NCBI GenBank assembly: GCA_963676655.2
Contig: CAXXKX010000003.1
Coordinates: 5,270,001-5,334,000, forward strand
Direction of reading: 5' to 3'
DNA length: 64,000 nt
Origin: G963676655 sp963676655
Lineage (GTDB): Bacteria; Verrucomicrobiota; Lentisphaeria; Victivallales; Victivallaceae
Shown piece by piece: positions 26,618 through 35,389 of this stretch. The notes beneath the pieces are model-generated. The model did not search any database and had not been told where the DNA came from. It saw only the letters and a program-made list of their open reading frames with translations. Position 1 is the first letter of the stretch; every line of letters begins with the position of its first letter. Made by a program: the position numbers and the translations under genes.

Positions 26618-26920
26618 ATGGCTGAACTGCAACATGAGTTTGCACAGGAAGTGATTGAAGAGGTCAAGGAGCCCTCAATGTATAAAGTGCTGCTCTTGAA
26701 TGACGACTTTACCGAAATGGATTTTGTCGTCATGGTGCTGATGATGGTATTTCATAAGCCTTTGAACGAGGCGCGTAACTTGATGCTCCAGGTACACAGC
26801 AGCGGTCGTGCGACCTGCGGTGTATATACTTACGAAATGGCCGAAACGAAAGTTGCTCAAGTAGGGGCGATGGCGGAAAGTCATCGCTGCCCCCTGCGGT
26901 GCGTGATGGAAGAGGCTTGA
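26618..26920 (+). CDS. clpS: ATP-dependent Clp protease adaptor ClpS
   Basis: This 100-residue protein is a typical ClpS: YKVLLLNDDFTEMDFVVMVL (the NDD(Y/F)T and M-x-FV elements of the N-degron pocket, about residues 22-40) and VHSSGRATCGVYTYEMAETK, with the conserved His and CGxYxxExAE. ClpS delivers proteins with N-terminal Phe, Tyr, Trp or Leu to ClpA. It is followed three bases after the stop by clpA, the standard arrangement. Confidence 0.95.
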   Translation: MAELQHEFAQEVIEEVKEPSMYKVLLLNDDFTEMDFVVMVLMMVFHKPLNEARNLMLQVHSSGRATCGVYTYEMAETKVAQVGAMAESHRCPLRCVMEEA

Positions 26921-26923
26921 CCC

Positions 26924-29293
26924 ATGGAAAGACTTCCTGAAATTACCCCGGAGTTGGGCGATGCGCTCAATTCCGCGATAGAATTTGCTGCGGAACTGAA
27001 ACACGAGATGGTACTGCCGGAGCATATGCTCTATATGTTCCTGAAAAATGAAAAGATCCGCTATATCTTCGAATGTCTCGAATCAGATATTGCCGAAGTC
27101 CGGCGTGATCTGGATAAATTTTTCCGAACCAAGGTACAACCCTGTGAGCGGGTCAACCGCCCGGTTGAATCCGTATCTTTCGGCCGGGTTATTAATAACG
27201 CCATGTGCCGGGTGGCGGGCGCCGGTAAAAACCGGGTTACCGTGGTCGACGTTTTTATTTCTCTGCTTGAGGAAAAACAATCCCATGCCTGTTATTACCT
27301 GAATAAGGCCGGGGTAGGTCATTACGAAGTAATTCGCGAAGTTTCCTGGGACGATTATTTTGCCGACGACGAGGAAAGCGAAGAAGCTGGATTTTCATTC
27401 CCGGTATTTCCCGGGATCGAGGATCTTTCCGAAACCCTTGAAGAATTGAACGAACATCTTTCCAGTGGCGAGGGCGATTTTGATCAGGATGCCGAGGAGG
27501 CTGACGACGTTGATGGCGAAACTGATCCCAATCGCGCCAAAACCAAATATTTGCGGCGTTATGCGGTCAATTTGACAGAACTGGCCATGCAGGGCAAAAT
27601 CGATCCAATTATTGGCCGTCGCGAGGAACTGGACCGGGTTATGCTGGTGTTGAACCGGCGTAAAAAGAACAATCCGGTCCTGGTCGGCGAGGCCGGGGTC
27701 GGTAAAACCGCTATTGTCGAAGGTTTGGCCCTGAAGATTGCCGAGGACGATGTTCCGGAAAAAATTCAGGGACATGATATCTGGGCGCTGGATATGGGCG
27801 CGCTGGTAGCAGGAACTAAGTTCCGCGGCGAATTCGAGGAACGTTTGAAACGGGTTGTCGAAGAGGTTAAGCAGCAGGAACGCGCTATTTTGTTTGTTGA
27901 CGAGATTCATACCGTGGTCGGGGCAGGTGCGGTCAGTGCCGGTTCCCTTGACGCCTCGAATATACTGAAACCGGCCTTAGCCGCCGGAGCAGTAAAATGT
28001 ATCGGTATTACCACCTACGATGATTATAAGAACCATATCTTGAAAGATAAAGCGTTCAGCCGTCGTTTCCAGAAAATTGACGTGGTTGAACCGACTGAAT
28101 CCGAAACTGAAGCGATTCTCAAGGGCTTGAAGCCGTTTTATGAAGATCATTACAATACCCGCTACGGATTGAATGCGCTTTCCGCCGCGGTCAAACTGGC
28201 GTCGCGGCATGTCAACGACCGTTTTCTGCCGGACAAGGCGATCGATGTTATCGATGAAGCCGGCGCGACAAATCTGATGCGTCCGCCCTCACGCCGGAAA
28301 CGGGTGATCACGGTCAAGGACATTCAGGAAGTGGTTGCCCGGATGGCCAATATCCCATCGGCGCGACTTACCGCCGGTGACACTGAAAAATTGAAAAATC
28401 TGGAACAGGACATTAAAAAAGTTGTGTTCGGGCAGGATCATGCTGTCGATAATGTCTGTAATGCCATTTGTATCGGCCGGGCCGGAATCGGCGATAAGCT
28501 GAAACCGGTTGGTTCGTTCCTCTTCTGCGGTCCTACCGGCTGCGGTAAAACCGAATTGGCCAAACAACTGGCGGCGCAGCTCGGCATTAATTTTGTTCGT
28601 TTTGACATGAGTGAATATTCGGAAAAACATACCGTTTCAAAACTGATCGGCAGTCCCCCGGGCTATGTCGGGTTTGAACAGTCCGGCTTGCTGACCGAGG
28701 CTATTTTGCGGACTCCGCATTGTGTATTGCTGCTCGACGAAATTGAAAAGGCGCATGCCGACGTCTACAATATCCTTTTGCAGATCATGGATTATGGTAC
28801 GCTGACCGACAATAACGGCCGGAAAGCCGATTTCCGCAATACGATCATCATTATGACCAGCAACGTCGGCGCGCGCGCTATGAGTACTGAAAATATCGGC
28901 TTTGCCGCCGATAGTCAGAAATATATGGAAACCAGACGCGAGGTTGAAAAATTCTTTACGCCGGAATTCCGCAACCGGCTTGACGATACGGTCTATTTCA
29001 ACGCGTTGACTTATGAGTTGATGACTGAAATCGTCAAGAAATTCATGGACAGGTTGGGCGTTGATCTGCTGGAAAAACACATCACGCTCAAGATTAGCGA
29101 CAAAGCGGTGGATTATCTGGCTAAGAAAGGTTTTGATCCCAAAATGGGCGCGCGTCCGTTGGAACGTCTTATCAAACGTGAAATCCAGCGGGTTCTGGCT
29201 TCCGAAATCATTTTCGGCAAACTCGCCAACGGCGGCCAAGTTTCCATCAACGCCAATAAAGACGGCCTGACTTTTAGATACCGTTCTGCGTAA
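26924..29293 (+). CDS. clpA: ATP-dependent Clp protease ATP-binding subunit ClpA
   Basis: The 789-residue protein has the ClpA architecture: N-domain (about 1-150), an acidic linker (EGDFDQDAEEADDVDGE, about 185-205), AAA+ module 1 with Walker A GEAGVGKT (about 255-262) and Walker B ILFVDEIHTVVGAG, and AAA+ module 2 with GPTGCGKT (about 536-543) and VLLLDEIEKAH. The M-domain of ClpB is absent, consistent with ClpA. It unfolds substrates for ClpP, including those delivered by ClpS. The last 33 codons are repeated at 30106-30204; the present 3' end encodes the same C-terminal sequence as that copy apart from a few residues. Confidence 0.95.
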   Translation: MERLPEITPELGDALNSAIEFAAELKHEMVLPEHMLYMFLKNEKIRYIFECLESDIAEVRRDLDKFFRTKVQPCERVNRPVESVSFGRVINNAMCRVAGAGKNRVTVVDVFISLLEEKQSHACYYLNKAGVGHYEVIREVSWDDYFADDEESEEAGFSFPVFPGIEDLSETLEELNEHLSSGEGDFDQDAEEADDVDGETDPNRAKTKYLRRYAVNLTELAMQGKIDPIIGRREELDRVMLVLNRRKKNNPVLVGEAGVGKTAIVEGLALKIAEDDVPEKIQGHDIWALDMGALVAGTKFRGEFEERLKRVVEEVKQQERAILFVDEIHTVVGAGAVSAGSLDASNILKPALAAGAVKCIGITTYDDYKNHILKDKAFSRRFQKIDVVEPTESETEAILKGLKPFYEDHYNTRYGLNALSAAVKLASRHVNDRFLPDKAIDVIDEAGATNLMRPPSRRKRVITVKDIQEVVARMANIPSARLTAGDTEKLKNLEQDIKKVVFGQDHAVDNVCNAICIGRAGIGDKLKPVGSFLFCGPTGCGKTELAKQLAAQLGINFVRFDMSEYSEKHTVSKLIGSPPGYVGFEQSGLLTEAILRTPHCVLLLDEIEKAHADVYNILLQIMDYGTLTDNNGRKADFRNTIIIMTSNVGARAMSTENIGFAADSQKYMETRREVEKFFTPEFRNRLDDTVYFNALTYELMTEIVKKFMDRLGVDLLEKHITLKISDKAVDYLAKKGFDPKMGARPLERLIKREIQRVLASEIIFGKLANGGQVSINANKDGLTFRYRSA
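29195..29293 (+). repeat. Direct repeat copy 1: 3' end of clpA
   Basis: The last 33 codons of clpA match 30106-30204 at 87 of 99 positions with no gaps. Within this, 38 consecutive bases (29237-29274) are identical to 30148-30185. It is the clpA-linked copy of the pair flanking the ACP-like gene. Confidence 0.9.
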
Positions 29294-29311
29294 CACTAAA
29301 CAAACGTTCGA

Positions 29312-29974
29312 TCAGTCAATTCCTAAGTCAGCGACCCATTTGGATTCCATTTTGACGTCTTCTGCTTTGACGCCGCTGATTTCAACCGTGATTTCTCTAA
29401 TTTTTTCAAATATTGTTTCTTTTGTCCAGAATGCGTTGTCCAGAATCGGGACTAGTACAACTAGATCCCGGACTCTGGAATAGTTGGCCGGGAACTGTAC
29501 TTTATATCCATTGGTGAAGGTAGCAAGCGTCAAGAACGCTAGACCGGACAATACAAAAGCTAAAATGATATTTGACCAAATGAATAAAGCAATAAAAGTG
29601 CCAACAGATATAAGAAAAATCGTTAACTCCATCCAGGCGGGGTGATCAAGAGATGGAACATAATTCCTTGCCGTTATGGAGAAAATAAGCTGTTGCCAAA
29701 TCTCATTTCTCCGGGAAACAGGAATTATATCATCAAGTCTGGTATCCGGTTTGATGGCGGAACGAGAAAGATTCAGTTGTTCCATTAACTGTTTGCGAAT
29801 AACATAAAAACCGTGTTGTGACTGACATGGTCCATCACTAAATTGACTGATTTTTGCATGGACTAATTCTACGAGTTTGCCCACCGTGTCGCATTTTTCC
29901 GCTTCGGAATCTGCAATAGCAAATTTAAACGTCTCTTCCGTTGCCATAATTATTTCAACCAGATCCAGTCCCAT
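29312..29974 (-). CDS. Membrane protein with split acyl-carrier-protein-like halves
   Basis: The 220-residue protein starts with what looks like the second half of an acyl carrier protein (GLDLVEIIMATEETFKFAI and TVGKLVELVHAKI) and ends with the first half (IREITVEISGVKAEDVK followed by SKWVADLGID and stop). Between them are a central region (SQHGFYVIRKQLMEQLNLSRSAIKP) and two hydrophobic helices (about residues 117-155). The phosphopantetheine Ser expected before LDLVE is replaced by Gly. AAAGGG precedes the ATG and there is an in-frame stop upstream, so no missing ACP half is encoded before it. It lies opposite to clpA between the two copies of the clpA 3' end. Confidence 0.65.
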   Translation of the reverse strand: MGLDLVEIIMATEETFKFAIADSEAEKCDTVGKLVELVHAKISQFSDGPCQSQHGFYVIRKQLMEQLNLSRSAIKPDTRLDDIIPVSRRNEIWQQLIFSITARNYVPSLDHPAWMELTIFLISVGTFIALFIWSNIILAFVLSGLAFLTLATFTNGYKVQFPANYSRVRDLVVLVPILDNAFWTKETIFEKIREITVEISGVKAEDVKMESKWVADLGID

Positions 29975-30105
29975 TTTTTTCCCTTTATAATGTCTGTAAG
30001 ATATTTAAATAATATTACCTCAAGTCAATACGAAGTCAAATGTGAATAATCAGGTTAAATTATTTTATCCTTACATTGTCTTTCATGATAGTTTATTGGG
30101 GGGCC

Positions 30106-30204
30106 TTGACTTCTGTAATTATTTTCGGCAAACTAACCAACGATGGTCAAGTTTCCATCAACGCCAATAAAGACGGCCTGACTTTCAGATACCGTTCCGC
30201 GTAA
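30106..30204 (+). repeat. Direct repeat copy 2: displaced clpA 3' end
   Basis: Thirty-three codons encode the ClpA C-terminus again, ending RYRSA and TAA, with no start codon or Shine-Dalgarno site. Twelve of 99 bases differ from clpA; the majority are synonymous or conservative, so the copy looks like the end of a once-functional clpA allele, not random decay. Confidence 0.9.
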
Positions 30205-30291
30205 ATTATTTGATTTCTTATAAAGGTGCTTTTGTTGTTTTAGTGAATTGTTCATATTTTTATGAAATCACAAAAGATCAATATGCGACTT

Positions 30292-30525
30292 CCTGGGAAC
30301 GCGGACGTCTCGTCCGCATTGTGAAGTTTGCTTGTTCCCCCAATTTTACCAGCGTTCAGCGCTGACGTCTTATCCGCAAGCTGGCATCCTCGCCTGCAAG
30401 AATGAGCCTGCTAAGTTGAATCCACTTGACGGCTGTCAATGCCGGTGAATACCCATGATTAACCAAACTCCTGAAACGGGTACGAGACGTACCCTTGATG
30501 CGGACGGGACGTCCGCGCGCCCAGG
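30292..30525. mobile_element. REP/MITE-like element with 29-bp terminal inverted repeats
   Basis: The ends at 30292-30320 and 30497-30525 are inverted repeats matching at 25 of 29 positions, beginning CCTGGG. Each end itself folds as GCGGACG-3 nt-CGTCCGC. A third hairpin of the same design (GGGTACG-AGA-CGTACCC, 30478-30494) and a degenerate one near 30357-30379 lie inside. The element is GC-rich within AT-rich surroundings and has no gene and no obvious target duplication. Hairpins of this type are typical substrates of REP-associated tyrosine transposases, one of which is encoded at 41049. Confidence 0.7.
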
Positions 30526-30870
30526 GGGCATATGCATTGCTTTGTTTTTCAAAAAAGTTCATTTTAATTCGTTTAACAGTCTCTTGTGTTGAATGTTTTT
30601 TTATTTGTAAGTCTTTTAAAATAAGTAATTTTTATTTATTTTTTAAATTAAGTGATGCTATCTTAACGACACTTGGAAATTATGCTGTAGCAATCATGCC
30701 GGCTATCTCAAGTTTTCTTCTGTTTGCTCTGTTTTTTTGTTTATTTTTGTGTTTTTCGTAAAAAAAATAAAATTTATGACGATTGTCATATTTTTATTAG
30801 TTGAAATATATGTTTTGCGCATTTATATTTATAATAGAGACGAAAATCGTAAATAAAGCGAGGTGTTATT
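30526..30870. other. AT-rich leader region upstream of alanine dehydrogenase
   Basis: This 345-base stretch is strongly T-rich on the plus strand and contains no credible gene; an 88-codon frame at 30495-30761 starts in the REP-like element and has a low-complexity Phe/Leu-rich translation. A TATAAT occurs at about 30831-30836 but without a good -35. GCGAGGTG precedes the ald start. Confidence 0.45.
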
Positions 30871-31977
30871 ATGAAAATCGGATTGGTAAAGGAAATTAAA
30901 ACAGAAGAGTATCGTGTCGGCCTGACTCCAGTCAGCGCCGGGGAATACGTCGATTGCGGACATGAAGTGATGGTTGAAGCCGGCGCCGGTGACGGTTCCG
31001 GTTTTACCGACGCTGAATATAATGAATATGGTTGTACCATTGTTTCCGATAAGCGGAAATTGTTTGATGACGCGGAGATGATTATTAAGGTTAAGGAACC
31101 GTTGCCAGTGGAATATGACTTTTTTCATCCGGGGCAGATTCTGTTTACCTACCTGCATTTGGCGGCGGACCGCGAGTTGACTGAAGCGCTGCTGGAAAAG
31201 CAGGTTAAAGCGGTCGCATATGAGACGGTCATGGAAAATGACGGATCGCTGCCGCTGTTGATGCCGATGAGTCAGATTGCCGGGCGTCTTGCGGTTCAGG
31301 AAGGCGCCAAATACCTTGAAAAGAGTTTCGGTGGACGCGGTATCCTGTTGGGGGGAGTTCCCGGTATTCGCAAAGGAAAAGTTGTAATTATCGGTGCCGG
31401 GATTTCCGGGACAAACGCCGCCAAGATGGCAATCGGACTGGGCGCGGATGTGACGATCATGGATATTTCAGCCCGCCGCTTGCAGGAGGTTGATGATATC
31501 TTCGGATCGCATATTAAAACGCTGTTCTCTACCCGTTACAATATTCTGGAAGAAATAGCGACGGCCGATCTGGTAATCGGCGCGGTCTTGATTCCGGGCG
31601 CGGCGGCCCCGAAACTGGTAAGACGTGAGGACCTGAAATTGATGAAACCCGGAGCGGTGATAGTTGATATCGCGATTGATCAGGGCGGATGCATCGAGAC
31701 TTCGCGTTCGACCAGTCATAACAATCCGACTTATGTGGTGGACGGGATTGTCCATTACTGCGTTGCCAACATGCCGGGTGCGGTCAGTCTCAGTTCGACC
31801 ATGGCGTTGACCAGCGTAACGAACAAATATGGTTTGATGATTGCCAATCTTGGACTGGAAGCGGCTCTGGGCAAAAGCAAACCGCTGCAGGCCGGTTTGA
31901 ACTGTTATGACGGCAAGCTGACCAACATTAATGTCGCCAGCGCTTTGAAAATGGAATATACGCCTTACCCGGTATAA
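30871..31977 (+). CDS. ald: Alanine dehydrogenase
   Basis: The 368-residue protein aligns by eye along its length with alanine dehydrogenases: MKIGLVKEIKTEEYRVGLTP at the N-terminus (substrate-binding Arg), VKVKEPLP-like segment at about 74-80 (Lys and Pro of the active site), a Rossmann domain with VVIIGAGISGTNAAKMAIGLGA (about 171-192), and DIAIDQGGCIETSRSTSHNNP, a family signature. It catalyses NAD-dependent interconversion of L-alanine with pyruvate and ammonia. It is monocistronic and converges with the GH4 gene. Confidence 0.95.
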   Translation: MKIGLVKEIKTEEYRVGLTPVSAGEYVDCGHEVMVEAGAGDGSGFTDAEYNEYGCTIVSDKRKLFDDAEMIIKVKEPLPVEYDFFHPGQILFTYLHLAADRELTEALLEKQVKAVAYETVMENDGSLPLLMPMSQIAGRLAVQEGAKYLEKSFGGRGILLGGVPGIRKGKVVIIGAGISGTNAAKMAIGLGADVTIMDISARRLQEVDDIFGSHIKTLFSTRYNILEEIATADLVIGAVLIPGAAAPKLVRREDLKLMKPGAVIVDIAIDQGGCIETSRSTSHNNPTYVVDGIVHYCVANMPGAVSLSSTMALTSVTNKYGLMIANLGLEAALGKSKPLQAGLNCYDGKLTNINVASALKMEYTPYPV

Positions 31978-31990
31978 GATATCAAGGCAT

Positions 31991-32021
31991 AAAAAAGCCC
32001 GGGACGAGAATTGTCCCGGGC
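31991..32021 (-). terminator. Rho-independent terminator of the GH4 gene
   Basis: On the minus strand GCCCGGGAC (32021 to 32013), a seven-base loop, GTCCCGGGC (32005 to 31997) and six T follow the GH4 stop by 18 bases. The stem is perfect. On the plus strand there is no T tract, though it may still slow ald read-through. Confidence 0.9.
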
Positions 32022-32039
32022 AGTAATGGCTTATTCAGC

Positions 32040-33419
32040 TTACTCATACCAGCCTTCCGGAAGGATATCTTTTTCGATTTCCAGCAGTTCTTCCATGATC
32101 ATTTTGGCATCGCCGATATTATTGATCAAAGGATCGGTCATCATGGCTCGGAGCAGAATCTTTTTGTCACATGTGACCGCGGCCTGCGCTGTCAGTTCGT
32201 GACTGTCAAGGACCTGCATGTGCAATCCCAGAATTCCGCGCGGCATTTCGCCGAACGGTTTAGGCTGCGGCCCGTTTTCCATGTCGACGGTACATTCAAG
32301 TTCGAGGAACGCATCGTCAGGCATATTGGTTACCGCGCCGCGATTGGGACTGTTGATAAAGAAAGGTTTGCCGAGTTTGCCCCACATGCTTTCAATGATA
32401 TCGGTAGCGTGGTCGCCGTGGCGATTATTGATAAAATCGTCAATCGGAGTTTCCCCACATGCGAGCTTTTTGGTTTTTTCCCATGCCTCGGCCATTTCTT
32501 CGGCGCGATTGTAAGCGTCGAACGGAATGATCGGTTCCGGAGAGTTGGGCATTACGCCGTAGCCCTGGAAGAACGGGACGTATTCCTTGGTATGGCTGAC
32601 TGCGGTCGGATATGCTTCATAGATATCCATGAGCTGCAGGGCGTAATCAAAGTTCAAGCGGGGTTTTGCCTTGAAACTTGGTCCGTCAAAATTTTCTTTG
32701 TAGGAGTTTTCCGCCATCGTCTGTTTGATATACGGCATGCGGTCCTCTCCGTCATATCGGCATACGGTCATAAATGTGCAGTGATTGACCCCACCGATCT
32801 TATACTCGAGTTTTTCCAGCATTTCCGGTGTTGGTTCTTCGTTTTCACCAAGAATTTTGGCCAGACGCATATGATAAGTCTTCGATCCTGGCAGATGATT
32901 GCCGTCGCACAGCGCGAATGATTTGACGTTCGGGGCATAGCGCATCATGGCGATACCGAGGACCGAGGTAGGATTGATGAAGTTGATGACCCAGGCATTC
33001 GGGCAGAGTTCTTCGACGTCGCGGCAAACCGCCAGCACTTCCGGTACTTCGCGCAGGGCGCGGAAGATCCCGCCGGGGCCGATGGTATCCGACGAGCACA
33101 TGGTAATGCCGTATTTTTTGGCTATTCTGGTATCGACGCCGCGGTACCAGGCGTTTTTGGCGGAAAAACTTAAAACGATGAAGTCACAGTCGGCGATAAC
33201 CTCCCGACGGTCGGTTGAGCCTATTACTTTTGTTGTTGAACCGGAAGCGTCAATCGCGCGCTGGGCCAGTTCCATCATGGTTTTAAGGGTGTCGGGGTTT
33301 GTGTCCACCAGTACCAGGGTGCCGCCTGAAAGAATCGGGCTTTTTACCATGTTCCAGATAACCGGTTTTCCGAAAAAATAACTGCCGGCTCCGATTACCG
33401 CGACTTTTGGTCCGCTCAT
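32040..33419 (-). CDS. Glycoside hydrolase family 4 (NAD- and Mn-dependent)
   Basis: I start at ATG 33419 (GGAG seven bases upstream); the frame is open 16 codons further. The 459-residue protein has the GH4 layout: an N-terminal Rossmann loop VAVIGAGSYFFGK, an Asp-rich VLVDTNPDTL after strand two, VINFINPTSV (about residues 140-150), FALCDGNH with the metal-ligand Cys and GGVNHCTF with the metal-ligand His. GH4 enzymes cleave alpha- or beta-glycosides by NAD-dependent redox elimination. Subfamily (alpha-glucosidase, alpha-galactosidase, alpha-glucuronidase, alpha-galacturonidase) cannot be fixed by eye. It is divergent from an AraC regulator, its likely controller. Confidence 0.87.
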   Translation of the reverse strand: MSGPKVAVIGAGSYFFGKPVIWNMVKSPILSGGTLVLVDTNPDTLKTMMELAQRAIDASGSTTKVIGSTDRREVIADCDFIVLSFSAKNAWYRGVDTRIAKKYGITMCSSDTIGPGGIFRALREVPEVLAVCRDVEELCPNAWVINFINPTSVLGIAMMRYAPNVKSFALCDGNHLPGSKTYHMRLAKILGENEEPTPEMLEKLEYKIGGVNHCTFMTVCRYDGEDRMPYIKQTMAENSYKENFDGPSFKAKPRLNFDYALQLMDIYEAYPTAVSHTKEYVPFFQGYGVMPNSPEPIIPFDAYNRAEEMAEAWEKTKKLACGETPIDDFINNRHGDHATDIIESMWGKLGKPFFINSPNRGAVTNMPDDAFLELECTVDMENGPQPKPFGEMPRGILGLHMQVLDSHELTAQAAVTCDKKILLRAMMTDPLINNIGDAKMIMEELLEIEKDILPEGWYE

Positions 33420-33593
33420 TTTACTACTCCGTTTTTGATCAGATGTTTGTTTAAACATGAGTCTCAATCAGCTTTGAAAATCATATTTTTTAATAATTGT
33501 TGCATTGTATTTTGTGAAACTGATATTAATTTAAAGTTTGATAGAGCATTTTTCAATTGAACAATTGTATAATAGATTGTATTATTGTAGCAT

Positions 33594-34415
33594 ATGAGTG
33601 AATACATTCAAAAAGCGGTTTACCGGGTGAAATTCACCGGTGACGACGCGCCGCTGCCGTTCTCCGTGCGTTCGGCGGGGCATTATATTCTGGAAGAGGA
33701 CCGGCGGGAATATCATTTGGACAGGAGCTTCACCCAGTTGTACTGGTGCATCCGGGGAAAAGGCGAAGTGGTCATTGATAAAAAAGCCTATTTATTTGAG
33801 CCTCAACAGGCATTTTACTATTTAAGAGGGGACGATCATATTTTGAGTGGGATTGAGGAGCCCTGGGAATACCGCTGGTTTACTCTTGACGGCCCGATGG
33901 CGGTGGCTTTATTGCGCGGTTTTCAGTATCCGCGTAAACCATTTTTCGCGGGGAAGTGTCCGGAGGATTTATTTGAAACCCTGGAAAAGCGTATCCATAA
34001 CTCGACGATCACCGAAATGCGCAATTTGACTGCGGTCGCCTGGCAGATTCTGGCCGCGGCCGGGGCAGGGGAACGTGCCGTGGGGAGCGAAGAAAAGTTG
34101 CTGCAGGCCTTTTTCGCGATGGTGCGTGATAACTTTGCCAACGAAAGTGTCAACATAAATGCCATCGCGGATATGCTGGAGGTGCATCGTTCGACGCTGA
34201 CCCGGATTGTTCGCCGGCATACCGGGATGACTCCGGGGGAATATCTCTATGATTTCCGGTTGAGAAAAGCCCTGGAAATGCTGCGGTTGAGTGATATTCC
34301 AGCCGGAGACGTGGCGATGGAATGCGGAATTCCGGACCCTTGCTATTTTTCCAAAGTCATAAAGAAAGCGGTCGGGGTAAGCGCCTTGACGTATCGCAAA
34401 CGCTACCGGACGTGA
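33594..34415 (+). CDS. AraC/XylS-family transcriptional regulator
   Basis: The N-terminal half is a cupin-type sensor (YWCIRGKGEVVIDKKAYLF and WRWFTLDG-like strands) and the C-terminal 100 residues are the AraC double helix-turn-helix (INAIADMLEVHRSTLTRIVR, then IPAGDVAMECGIPDPCYFSK and closing SALTYRKRY). Length is 273. It diverges from the GH4 gene over 174 bases that contain three ATTGTA repeats near 33563-33590. Its 3' end overlaps the next, convergent AraC gene by 13 bases. Likely ligand: the sugar acted on by GH4. Confidence 0.88.
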   Translation: MSEYIQKAVYRVKFTGDDAPLPFSVRSAGHYILEEDRREYHLDRSFTQLYWCIRGKGEVVIDKKAYLFEPQQAFYYLRGDDHILSGIEEPWEYRWFTLDGPMAVALLRGFQYPRKPFFAGKCPEDLFETLEKRIHNSTITEMRNLTAVAWQILAAAGAGERAVGSEEKLLQAFFAMVRDNFANESVNINAIADMLEVHRSTLTRIVRRHTGMTPGEYLYDFRLRKALEMLRLSDIPAGDVAMECGIPDPCYFSKVIKKAVGVSALTYRKRYRT

Positions 34416-35272
34416 TTTTTTTTGAACCGTCCGGGCGGACTGCCGTAATATTTCTTGAATGCGGTATTGAAGTAGTAGACATTGCTGTAGCCTACGGCTT
34501 CGGCGACCGCAGTCATATCCGGCCAGTTGGCCAGAAGCAGCTTTCTGGCCCGGATCATTCGCTCCCTGGTCAACAACTGTTTGAACGGCATATCAAACAG
34601 CTGGTTGATGATATGGCTGGTTCTGGATGGTGATATATAGAGATGCCTGGCGAGATCTTCAAGTTTTATCTGGCGGTGAAAATTCTGATTAATAAAGCGC
34701 CTGATTACTTCGCGGCGTCCACCTTCGGAACTTTCAGTCGGGGTTAAAGCTTCAAGTCTGCTTATCAATCCGGAGCCGATGACCGAAAGGGTGTTTGTCA
34801 GCATGGCAAGTTTTTTTTCGGAAGGAGCCGGGGGAAGCTCCCGATGCATATTGCGGTATTCCCTGGAGAGGGTTGTTTCTTTCGGTATTTTACCTCGCCA
34901 GGCCCCGGCAAAAAGAACAATAGCAACGCTGTCGCCACGCATAATCGGCACAACCAGCTCAAAAACGCCTTTCCAGCAGGTTTTTGTAAAAGGTCTTGCC
35001 TCCCTTACGGCAATCGTGTCCGAAACCTGGAAACAGTCGCGTGGACATTGCAGCATATCCCACTCCGAGAAAGGAGTGCGACCTGATTTGCAATAAGGCG
35101 CTGCATGGACATGTCTGTGTTCCGGCATCACGGAGGTTCCGTCAGGTAAAATGAAACAGTCAAGGTGATCGTGCAGGGTGATGTAGACTCCGAATTTTTC
35201 TTCGACGTCAACAAGGACCGATTCAATGCTTTCATTGAATGGATTTGCGCTTAATATTTTATGTATTTTCAT
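34403..35272 (-). CDS. AraC-family regulator with PocR-like sensor domain
   Basis: The C-terminal domain is AraC-type (KLEDLARHLYISPSRTSHIINQ, then MTAVAEAVGYSNVYYFNTAFKKYYGSPP, split here by family helices). The N-terminal 190 residues differ from a cupin: a segment with APYCKSG, a Cys in LQCPRDCF and TKTCWKGVFELVVPIMRGD plus VLFAGAWRG resemble the PocR sensory domain with its Cys-containing HaGL-type core. AGGA lies before the ATG. It is divergent from the pseudopilin at 35390 and is its probable regulator. Confidence 0.83.
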   Translation of the reverse strand: MKIHKILSANPFNESIESVLVDVEEKFGVYITLHDHLDCFILPDGTSVMPEHRHVHAAPYCKSGRTPFSEWDMLQCPRDCFQVSDTIAVREARPFTKTCWKGVFELVVPIMRGDSVAIVLFAGAWRGKIPKETTLSREYRNMHRELPPAPSEKKLAMLTNTLSVIGSGLISRLEALTPTESSEGGRREVIRRFINQNFHRQIKLEDLARHLYISPSRTSHIINQLFDMPFKQLLTRERMIRARKLLLANWPDMTAVAEAVGYSNVYYFNTAFKKYYGSPPGRFKKNHVR

Positions 35273-35322
35273 TTTTATCCTGAATTCAGCATGTTTTTAT
35301 AAAAATATAACAATATTTTGAA

Positions 35323-35351
35323 TTGTCAAGTCTACAGAAAAATTATATAAT
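35323..35351 (+). promoter_or_regulatory. Sigma-70 promoter of the third pseudopilin
   Basis: TTGTCA (35323-35328), spacer of 17, TATAAT (35346-35351): one mismatch in the -35. It lies 39 bases before the ATG. On the opposite strand the same bases contain a TTGACA that could be the -35 of the divergent AraC gene. Confidence 0.7.
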
Positions 35352-35389
35352 TAGGTTAGTATATAAAACTGAATGAAAGGACCGTTAAG

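Noticed and set aside
28637..29296. 219-codon minus-strand frame opposite the clpA 3' half
   Set aside because: clpA is certain on the other strand; the antisense translation has no domain pattern.
30495..30761. 88-codon open frame on the plus strand before ald
   Set aside because: It starts inside the REP-like element and reads into T-rich DNA, giving a low-complexity Phe/Leu protein.
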